From Alphaproteobacteria bacterium (GTDB lineage Bacteria > Pseudomonadota > Alphaproteobacteria > Micropepsales > Micropepsaceae): DNA of 64,000 bases. The position numbers were made by a program, and so were the translations under genes. Under the pieces are notes generated by a model. It saw only the letters and a program-made list of their open reading frames with translations, did no database searches and was not told the DNA's origin. Of the stretch, positions 56,005 through 63,020 are shown one piece after another (positions within the stretch are counted from its first letter, which is position 1; the number at the start of each line of letters is the position of its first letter). The stretch spans positions 96,319 through 160,318 of the forward strand of contig CANHNJ010000002.1 of NCBI GenBank assembly GCA_947462105.1, in the 5' to 3' direction.

Positions 56005-57158
56005 TGGCCTTGCGCGCCTACGCCGCCGCCAAGCGCACCTTGTCCGTGGTCGACAAGCTGCAGGAGATGAACTGGGGCCTGGTGCTGCTGATCACCCTGG
56101 TGGCGGGTGCGGGCGTCGTCATGCTCTATTCAGTGGCGGGCGGCCAGATGCAGCCCTGGGCGCTGTCGCAGTTGCTCAAATTCCTCATGGGCCTGTTCGT
56201 GCTGGTGGCGGTGGCCACCATCGATATCCGCATCTGGATGTCGCTGGCCTATCCGGCCTATGGCGTGGCGCTGCTGCTGCTGGTGGCGGTGGTGGCGATG
56301 GGCCATGTCGGCATGGGCGCGCAGCGCTGGGTGTCGCTGGGCGGCTTCGACCTGCAGCCGTCCGAGCTGATGAAAATCTCGCTGGTGCTGGCGCTGGCCC
56401 GCTTCCTTCATGGCAAGAGCGTGGAAGACGTCTCCAAGCCGCTCAACCTAATGCTGGCGCTGTCCATGATCGCGGTGCCCGCCATCTTCGTGGTGCTGCA
56501 GCCCAACCTGGGCACCACGCTCATCATTGTCGCCGATGGCTGCGCCCTGCTGTTCTTGGCAGGGCTTTCCTGGTGGTGGATCGGGCCGGCGCTGGGCGCC
56601 GTCGCCGCCGCCATCCCGCTCACCTGGGAATTCCTGCTGCATGATTACCAGCGCCACCGGGTCGAGACGTTCCTGGATCCCGGCTCGGATGCGCTGGGCA
56701 AGGGCTGGAACATCACCCAGGCCAAGATCGCCATCGGGTCTGGCGGCCTGACCGGCAAGGGTTTCCTGGAAGGCACCCAGAGCCGTCTCAACTTCCTGCC
56801 GGAAAAGCAGACCGACTTCATCTGGACCGCCATCTGCGAGGAGTTCGGCTTTGTCGGGGCGCTGGCGATCCTGATCCTGTTCGGGATGATCCTGTTCTAT
56901 GGCCTGCAGACGGCGATGAGCGCCCGCAGCCAGTTTGCCCGCCTGCTGGCGATGGGCGTGACCCTGAACTTCTTCTTCTACATCATGATCAACGGGGCGA
57001 TGGTGATGGGCCTGATCCCGGTGGTGGGCATCCCGATGCCGCTGCTCTCCTATGGCGGTTCCGCCATGCTGACCGTGATGTTCGGCTTCGGCCTGCTGAT
57101 GAGCGTGCATATTCATCGGCAGGTGGAAATTCCGCGCCATTCGGGTGGAATCATTTAG
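56004..57158 (+). CDS. rodA: peptidoglycan glycosyltransferase RodA
   Basis: A 384-aa SEDS-family protein of about ten membrane helices. Start at 56004 (MALRAYAAAKRTLSVVDKL). Family blocks: VMLYSVAGGQMQPWALSQ, GAQRWVSLGGFDLQPSELMKISLVLALARF, LQPNLGTTLI, GKGFLEGTQSRLNFLPEKQTDFIWTAICEEFGF (catalytic Asp/Glu region) and the terminal PMPLLSYGGSAML. Polymerises glycan strands with PBP2. Last gene of the rod operon. Confidence 0.96.
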   Translation: MALRAYAAAKRTLSVVDKLQEMNWGLVLLITLVAGAGVVMLYSVAGGQMQPWALSQLLKFLMGLFVLVAVATIDIRIWMSLAYPAYGVALLLLVAVVAMGHVGMGAQRWVSLGGFDLQPSELMKISLVLALARFLHGKSVEDVSKPLNLMLALSMIAVPAIFVVLQPNLGTTLIIVADGCALLFLAGLSWWWIGPALGAVAAAIPLTWEFLLHDYQRHRVETFLDPGSDALGKGWNITQAKIAIGSGGLTGKGFLEGTQSRLNFLPEKQTDFIWTAICEEFGFVGALAILILFGMILFYGLQTAMSARSQFARLLAMGVTLNFFFYIMINGAMVMGLIPVVGIPMPLLSYGGSAMLTVMFGFGLLMSVHIHRQVEIPRHSGGII

Positions 57159-57165
57159 TCCGCGC

Positions 57166-57205
57166 GGCCGGATCGGCAAAGCTCCTGTGGAGCTTTTGCC
57201 CGGCC
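57166..57205 (+). terminator. hairpin terminator after rodA
   Basis: Nested stems GGCCGG / CGGCC and GGCAAAGCTCC / GGAGCTTTTGCC (one bulge) around a TGT loop, 7 nt after the rodA stop. No long T-run follows, so it may be a processing or Rho-assisted end. Confidence 0.55.
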
Positions 57206-57365
57206 AGGCGCAGGGAAGCGGCCAGAGCGTCCTTGCGCTGCCGGAGTTGCGTAGAAAACCCTGTATTTTCCGTGCGTTGGGAGGATGTGGCTCGGGCCGC
57301 ATCCCTGTGGACACGGCCAAACCCCTTCGCTATAAGCCGCCGTCCCGGTGGTTGGCTGCCGGTGT

Positions 57366-57441
57366 GGGTGATTAGCTCAGTTGGTAGAGCAGCTGACTCT
57401 TAATCAGCTTGTCGTAGGTTCGATCCCTACATCACCCACCA
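57366..57441 (+). tRNA. tRNA-Lys (anticodon CTT)
   Basis: 76 nt with encoded CCA. Acceptor stem GGGTGAT (57366-57372) / ATCACCC (57431-57437), D arm GCTC...GAGC, anticodon stem GCTGA / TCAGC with loop CTCTTAA and anticodon CTT at 57399-57401, T arm GTAGG TTCGATC CCTAC. All stems pair. Reads AAG codons. Confidence 0.97.
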
Positions 57442-57519
57442 TCTCTTTTTTCGATCAGCTGCCGGTCGTTCCGCGCACGACGCATGCGCAGGCTATGAAT
57501 ACGCGCAACCAGGACATTC

Positions 57520-58533
57520 ATGCCGACCGGTACCGTCAAGTTCTTCAATGCCGCCAAGGGTTTTGGTTTCATCACATCGGACGCAGGCGGCAAGGACATC
57601 TTTGTTCCGTCGGCATCATTGAGCGCTTCGGGCATCGCGGCCCTGAAACCGGGCCAGCGGCTTACCTTTGAAGAACTGCCGGATGCCAAGGGGCCGAAGG
57701 CGGTGCAGTTGACTCTGCTGGCGGAAGCGCCCCGTCCCGCCATCGTCAAGGAGCAGCCCCGGGCCGCGCCGAAGGCAGAGGCAAAACGGCAACTCACTTA
57801 TTATCATGATCACACCAGCGAATGGTCCAGCCATGTGCTGGCGGAAATCCGGGCGCTTGGGCATGAACCTGCCGTGGTCGAATATCTGGAAACACCGCCA
57901 TCCAAGGATGAACTCCGGACGCTGGCCCGTCTCATCCGGAGCAGCGGCCAGAGCCTGGTCCGGAAATACGAGCCGCTGTTCCTGGAGCTGCGGCTGGATG
58001 ATCGCTTCATCGGTGACAATGAATTCTGGGAAGCGATTGTCGAAAACCCTGCGCTGATCAATGGACCGTTGCTGGCGACTGAAGCCAAGGTGGGGCTTTG
58101 CCACACCGATGATGCCGTCGCGGCGTTCTTCGCCGCCGCGCCCGCTGGCGCCGAGGCGCCCATTGCCAAGCCCAAGGGGCTTTCCGCGCGCGCACTGCAG
58201 ATCCTGGCCGGCAATGCTGTCCCGCCGCTTTCAAAGGTGGCGGAAACGGCAAAGGTTGAGGTGATTGCGGCAAAGGAAGCCGCCGCGCCGGGTAAGGCCA
58301 GCATCGCCGTCCTGCGCCAGGACCCGCCAGCGGCGAAGCCGCAAGCGGCTGCCGTTGTCCCCGAACCACCGAAAACCAGGGCGGTCGTCCAGCCCAAGGC
58401 CAAGGTCCAGGCAAAGCCCCAGGCCAAACCAAAGGCGGTCGTGGTGGCCAAAAAAGCGCCGAAAGCCAAGGCCATAGCCAAGCCAAAACCCAAGCCTGCC
58501 GGACCGGTCAAGAAGGCTGCCAAGCGCCGCTAG
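57520..58533 (+). CDS. cold-shock domain fused to a cysteine-less ArsC-like domain and a basic tail
   Basis: A 337-aa protein of three parts. Residues 1-68 are a cold-shock domain (GTVKFFNAAKGFGFITS; RNP1 KGFGFI at 13-18; RNP2 is DIFVPSAS, with Pro where canonical Csp has His). Residues 91-200 align with arsenate reductase ArsC: LTYYHDHTSEWSSHVLAEIR, EPAVVEYLETPPSKDELRTL, LVRKYEP, PALINGP and VGLCHTDD. Compared with R773 ArsC, catalytic Cys12 is Ser, Arg94 is Gly and Arg107 is His; only Arg60 (LVRK) remains, so reduction is unlikely. Residues about 275-337 are a Lys/Ala/Pro tail like histone H1. A nucleic-acid-binding regulator with a Spx-like partner domain is inferred. AGGAC precedes the start. 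Confidence 0.85.
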   Translation: MPTGTVKFFNAAKGFGFITSDAGGKDIFVPSASLSASGIAALKPGQRLTFEELPDAKGPKAVQLTLLAEAPRPAIVKEQPRAAPKAEAKRQLTYYHDHTSEWSSHVLAEIRALGHEPAVVEYLETPPSKDELRTLARLIRSSGQSLVRKYEPLFLELRLDDRFIGDNEFWEAIVENPALINGPLLATEAKVGLCHTDDAVAAFFAAAPAGAEAPIAKPKGLSARALQILAGNAVPPLSKVAETAKVEVIAAKEAAAPGKASIAVLRQDPPAAKPQAAAVVPEPPKTRAVVQPKAKVQAKPQAKPKAVVVAKKAPKAKAIAKPKPKPAGPVKKAAKRR

Positions 58534-58722
58534 GGCGGCTTGCTTGTGACTGGCCCCAGAAGCGCGTAGAAGCTGCGGGCGACGGCGCCCCGTCAGGTTC
58601 AGCGGACTGTTCTTCCCGACCCGCTTTTGGCGCGCCAGGTTCAAACAGCAGCAATCCTATCGATCTCGATCCTTCGCCGTCATGGGCATGTGCCCTGACG
58701 TCACATACGCAATAGGTTTGTC

Positions 58723-58926
58723 ATGACAATCGGAACCGTGAAGTTTTTCAATACCGACAAGGGCTTTGGCTTTATCGCACCGGAAGGCGGCTCGAAGGAT
58801 GTGTTCGTGCACGCCACCGCGGTCGAAGCTGCCGGCATGCGCACCCTGAATGAAGGCCAGAAGGTTTCCTTCGACGAGCAGCCGGATGCCAAGGGCACCA
58901 AGGCCGTGAATCTGAAGGCTCTCTAA
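58723..58926 (+). CDS. cspA: cold-shock protein CspA family
   Basis: A 67-aa single cold-shock domain: MTIGTVKFFNTDKGFGFIAP with RNP1 KGFGFI (13-18) and RNP2 VFVHATAV. Binds single-stranded RNA/DNA as a chaperone. It is very close to the cold-shock domain of the preceding fusion gene (for example QPDAKGTKAVNL here, LPDAKGPKAVQL there), suggesting tandem duplication. A 189-nt spacer upstream could hold its own promoter and a long 5' leader, as is common for csp genes. Confidence 0.96.
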   Translation: MTIGTVKFFNTDKGFGFIAPEGGSKDVFVHATAVEAAGMRTLNEGQKVSFDEQPDAKGTKAVNLKAL

Positions 58927-59004
58927 AAACTGCCATGAACGATGCGGCGGCGACTTCGGTCGCCGCCGTTCGTTTGTGTACGCTTCACATGTGGATGATG
59001 ATCG

Positions 59005-59154
59005 ATGCCCAGGCCCCCGAACTATTCTCAGGAACGGATGCAGCGCGAGCGCGCCCAGGCCGCCAAGGCCGCCGAAAAGGCCGAGCGCCGTGCGCAGGAA
59101 ACCGCGCTGCGCAAGGCCGAGAAAGACAAGCTCACGCCGCCCGAGGCTGAATAG
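59005..59154 (+). CDS. small charged helical protein, unknown function
   Basis: A 49-aa ORF: MPRPPNYSQERMQRERAQAA, then KAAEKAERRAQETALRKAEK and DKLTPPEAE. After the Pro-rich N-terminus it is one long, highly charged helix with alternating Lys/Arg and Glu and many Ala. Similar small proteins with a PPNYSQ/GQER opening are common in alphaproteobacteria and are usually annotated as hypothetical. Third-position GC is as high as in neighbouring genes, which supports coding. Downstream of cspA by 78 nt; no strong RBS. Confidence 0.65.
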   Translation: MPRPPNYSQERMQRERAQAAKAAEKAERRAQETALRKAEKDKLTPPEAE

Positions 59155-59351
59155 CCATCACCAGCGGCGCGCCAGTGTTGCGCCTGCCTCATTTTCGCCG
59201 GTTTTGACAGGCGGCATGCCCGGCGGCAGAGTTTGACCGCCGCTGCAGGCCGATAGAGCTTGCGCCGGGCCTGCGTCACGACTTTCCAGCATTTCGCGGG
59301 GCCCGGGCAGCATCCGGCGCCACCATAAGAAAAATGTGTGAGGGGGCCGCC

Positions 59352-60701
59352 ATGTCGCGTGAGGAAGCTGCCGCACCGCGTCCGACGCTGTCGCTGTTCG
59401 ATGGCCTCGTCATGGTGGTGGGCATGGTGGTGGGTATCGGCATCTTCGCCACCCCTTCGCTGGTCGCCCAGTTCGCCGGCAACAGCTTCAACTATCTCGC
59501 GCTCTGGCTGGTGGGTGGATTGCTCGCGCTCAATGGCGCGCTTTGTTATGCCGAACTGGCGACGCGCTTTCCCAGCGCTGGCGGGGAATACAATTTCCTG
59601 GCGCGCGCCTACGGAAAAAATATCGCTCTCCTCTTCGCCTGGGCCCGCTGCAGCGTGATCCAGACCGGTTCCATCGCGCTGGTCGCGTTCGTCTATGGCG
59701 ACTATGCCCAGTCGGTGCTGCCGCTGGGGGCGTTCGGCGCCGCCCTCCATGCCGCCCTGGTGATCGCCGTTTTCACCGCCATCAACATCGCCGGTACCTT
59801 TCAGGGCGCCCTGGCGCAGAAGCTTTTCACCAGCCTGGACATGCTGGCCCTGCTGTCGCTGCTGGCGGCGGGCGTGGCGCTGATGTTCGGCGGTTCCGCC
59901 GCGCCAGCGCCCGTGGCCGCGCCGTCTTCCGGCGGCGGCGGCATGCTGGGCCTGGCCGTGGTCTTCGTGATGCTGACTTATGGCGGCTGGAACGAGAGTG
60001 CCTATCTCTCGGCCGAACTCAAGGACGGCAAGCGCAACATGGTGCGGGTGCTGGTGCTCAGCATCCTGGCCGTGACAGTGCTCTATTTCGGCGTCGCCAC
60101 GGTCTATCTCCAGGCGGTGGGCTTCGCGGTGCTGACCAAGTCCAGCGCCATCGCCGCCGATGTGATGCGCGCCGCCTTCGGGCCCGCCGGTGCGGTCGCC
60201 ATCGCGCTGTTTGTCTGTGGCTCGGCGATCAGCACGCTCAACGCCACCATCTTCACCGGCGGGCGCATCTATTACGCGCTGGGCCGCGACCTGCCCTGGC
60301 TGCAGAAATTCGGGCGCTGGAACCGGCACGGCGAAAACCCTGCCAACGCCTTCCTGTTGCAGGGTGCGGTGGCGCTGTTGCTGGTGCTGCTGGCGGCCTT
60401 TGTCGGTGAAAGCGGTTTCCGCACCATGGTGGATTACACCGCCCCGGTCTTCTGGCTGTTCATGATCCTGGTGGGCGTTTCGCTCTTTGTCTTCCGCCGC
60501 CGTGGCGACGGCGATCCGGATCATTTTCGCGTGCCGCTCTATCCCGTGACGCCGGCGCTGTTCGTCGCCACCTGCGTCTACATGCTGTATTCCAGCGTTG
60601 ATTATGTCCGCGAAGGCACGCTGGCAGGCCTCGCCGTGCTGCTGGCCGGTGTGCCGCTGCTGTTCATGCGGGGCAGGTCTGCGCCCCATCCCGCCGAATG
60701 A
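59352..60701 (+). CDS. APC-superfamily amino-acid permease
   Basis: A 449-aa transporter of about 12 helices. ATG 59352 is chosen over 59334 because GAGGGGG lies 7 nt upstream of the former. The family opening LSLFDGLVMVVGMVVGIGIFATPSLVAQFAG (helix 1 GIGIF motif) is followed by LNGALCYAELATRFPSAGGEYNFLARAYG (helix 2-3), and YGGWNESAYLSAELKDGKRNM (helix 6 region). Resembles LAT-like/YkbA permeases. The substrate is unknown. Ends 26 nt before the exported methyltransferase gene. Confidence 0.9.
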   Translation: MSREEAAAPRPTLSLFDGLVMVVGMVVGIGIFATPSLVAQFAGNSFNYLALWLVGGLLALNGALCYAELATRFPSAGGEYNFLARAYGKNIALLFAWARCSVIQTGSIALVAFVYGDYAQSVLPLGAFGAALHAALVIAVFTAINIAGTFQGALAQKLFTSLDMLALLSLLAAGVALMFGGSAAPAPVAAPSSGGGGMLGLAVVFVMLTYGGWNESAYLSAELKDGKRNMVRVLVLSILAVTVLYFGVATVYLQAVGFAVLTKSSAIAADVMRAAFGPAGAVAIALFVCGSAISTLNATIFTGGRIYYALGRDLPWLQKFGRWNRHGENPANAFLLQGAVALLLVLLAAFVGESGFRTMVDYTAPVFWLFMILVGVSLFVFRRRGDGDPDHFRVPLYPVTPALFVATCVYMLYSSVDYVREGTLAGLAVLLAGVPLLFMRGRSAPHPAE

Positions 60702-60727
60702 TTTTCAACTGACCACAAGGAGGTGTC

Positions 60728-61516
60728 ATGACATCCAACACGCTTATCCGCTCCCTGATCGCTGCCGGTGCCGTCGCGCTGCTGGCGGTTGGCGGCAGCG
60801 CCATCGCCCAGCAGAAGCCGTTTGAGCCGCAGGTCGGCCAGGCGGGCAAGGACGTGGTCTGGGTGCCGTCGCCCGATGGCCTTGTCGTCGCCATGCTCGA
60901 CATGGCCAAGGTCACCAAGGCCGACTATCTGGTGGATCTGGGTTCGGGCGATGGCAAGACCGTGATCGCCGCTGCCAAGCGCGGCGTGAAGGCGCTGGGC
61001 ATCGAATACAATCCCGACATGGTGGCGCTATCGCGCAAGAATGCCGCTGCGGCGGGCGTGACCAGCCTGGCCACCTTCACCAATGGCGACATCTTCCAGA
61101 CCGATTTCAGTTCCGCCACGGTGGTGACCATGTTCCTGCTGCCGTCGCTGAATGTGCGCCTGCGGCCCACCTTGCTGGACATGAAGCCCGGCACCCGCAT
61201 TGTCTCGAACAGCTTTGACATGGGTGACTGGGAGCCGGACCAGAGCGCCGGCGCCAAGGGCGAATGCACCAGCTATTGCCGCGCCATGCTCTGGGTCATC
61301 CCTGCCAAGGTGGAAGGCAACTGGAAACTGGGCGATGGCCAGCTGGTGCTGCAGCAGAAGTACCAGATGCTGACCGGCACGCTGGGCGGCACGGCGATCA
61401 GCGACGCCAAGATGAACGGCGACACGATCACCTTCAAGGTGGGCGCCCGCACCTATAGCGGCCGCGTCACCGGCAACAGCATGAAGGGCACGGGCTGGGC
61501 CGCGACCAGGGGCTGA
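60728..61516 (+). CDS. exported class I SAM-methyltransferase-like protein
   Basis: A 262-aa protein with a clear signal peptide (MTSNTLIRSLIAAGAVALLA, then VGGSAIAQQ). It is followed by VPSPDGLVVAMLDMAKVTKADYLVDLGSGDGKTVIAAAKRG, where VDLGSGDG (69-76) is SAM motif I and IEYNPDM holds the acidic residue for the SAM ribose. The C-terminal 70 residues are beta-rich. A nearby Cys pair (GECTSYC) could form a disulphide. SAM is cytoplasmic, so an exported methyltransferase is puzzling. The ribosome-binding site AAGGAGG is strong. Substrate unknown. Confidence 0.85.
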   Translation: MTSNTLIRSLIAAGAVALLAVGGSAIAQQKPFEPQVGQAGKDVVWVPSPDGLVVAMLDMAKVTKADYLVDLGSGDGKTVIAAAKRGVKALGIEYNPDMVALSRKNAAAAGVTSLATFTNGDIFQTDFSSATVVTMFLLPSLNVRLRPTLLDMKPGTRIVSNSFDMGDWEPDQSAGAKGECTSYCRAMLWVIPAKVEGNWKLGDGQLVLQQKYQMLTGTLGGTAISDAKMNGDTITFKVGARTYSGRVTGNSMKGTGWAATRG

Positions 61517-61563
61517 GCCTTTTGCGGCCCTGATGACCCCGCCGCGTGTCCTGCGCGGCGGGG

Positions 61564-62903
61564 TTATTCTTGGGGCATCGCCCTGCCACGCGCCGTGGTG
61601 AGATAGAGCACCAGGATCGCCGCCACGATGCCGCCTGCGATGGCAGGAGCGCGCCAGTCCACCTGCAGCAACTGGCCGCCCATCAACACCGCGCAGATCA
61701 CCGCGCCGCCTGCGGGCAGGGCGATGGGGGCGTTGAAGCGGCCTTTCAGCTTGCCTTCCCGCCGGGTCAGCACGATCAGCGCCGCATTGACGATGGTGAA
61801 GACCAGCAGCAGCAACAGGACCGTGGCCCCGGCAAGCTGGGAAATATCGCCCGCGAATTGCAGCGCCACGATGATGACGAACAGCACCATCACCGCCACA
61901 TGCGGCGTCTGGCGCGTGGCATGCACCTTGCCCAGCGCCGCCGGCAGCAGGCCCTGCTTCGCCAGGCCATAGAGCATGCGCGAGCCCATCACGTAATTGA
62001 CCAGCGCCGTATTGGCGACGGCGGCGATGGTGATGAAAGTGAAGCCGATGGCCGGGAACCAGGGCGCGGCCCGCTCGATCACCGCCCGCAAGGGGGCGGG
62101 CGCGGTGGCCAGCTCGTGCCACGGCACCACCGATACCGCCGTGATCGCCACCAGCATGTAGAGGGTACAGACCACCAGCATCGCCCCGATCATGGCGATG
62201 GGCATGTTGCGTTCCGGCGCTTTCACTTCCTCGGCGACATTGAGCATGTCCTCGAAACCCAGGAAGGAAAAGAAGGTGAGCAGCGCGCCCTGCAGTAGCA
62301 GCGAAGCTGTCACCAGCCCTTCCGGGTTGGTGGCAGTGATGGGAACTTCGGTCAGGTCGCCCTGGCCCCAGAAGCGCAAACCCACCGCGATCACCAGCAC
62401 CAGGCCCGCCGCTTCGATCAGCGTGCAGGCGGTATTGGCCCAGAGCGACTCGGTGATGCCGCGCCAGACGATGCCGCCCACCAGCAGGACAAAGCCTACC
62501 GCCAGTAGCAGCACCTCCAGCGGGGCGCCCAAAACCGAAAACCCGAAATCCAGCCCGAACAGGGTGTTGAGATTGAGCGCCACCACCTTGGACTGGGTCG
62601 CGGCCGAGGCGATGCCTGACGCCACCACCGTCAGGCCCACCAGGTAGCTCAGCCAGGGCGTTCGGAAGGCGCGCTGGGTGGCATAGGCCGCCCCGGCGGC
62701 GCGGGGATAGCGCGAGGCGATAGAGGCATAGGACAGCCGGTCAGTAGGGCGGCGGTCATGGCCAGCAGGAAGGCCAACCACATGGCCCCGCCCATCACCC
62801 CGGCTGCCCGCCCCACCAGGCCATAAATGCCCGCGCCCAGCATGGAGCCGATGCCATAGAGCATCATCTGGCCCGGGCCGACCGTGCGCTTCAGTTCCGC
62901 CAT
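61564..62903 (-). pseudogene. APC amino-acid permease gene with a single-base frameshift
   Basis: The N-terminus MAELKRTVGPGQMMLYGIGS starts at 62903 and continues MLGAGIYGLVGRAAG through helix 2 (MWLAFLLAMTAALLTG). At about 62739 the frame breaks: the sequence reads ACCGGCTGTCC where ACCGGCCTGTCC would continue LSYASIASRYPRAAGAAY. The remaining 380 residues (FLGFEDMLNVAEEVKAPERNMP, NYVMGSRMLYGLAKQG) are intact in the other frame to the stop at 61564. One inserted C restores a roughly 446-aa permease. True decay or a sequencing error cannot be told apart here. Confidence 0.85.
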
Positions 62904-63020
62904 GACCGGCTCCCCACCTTGTTCGTGGCCATCATGACGGCAAATGCAGTGGAAATGCGAACGCTTGCGCGGCGGTGGTCGCGCGCTAGTCTGCGGGCCG
63001 CATTTTCCAGGGGCTTGGCC

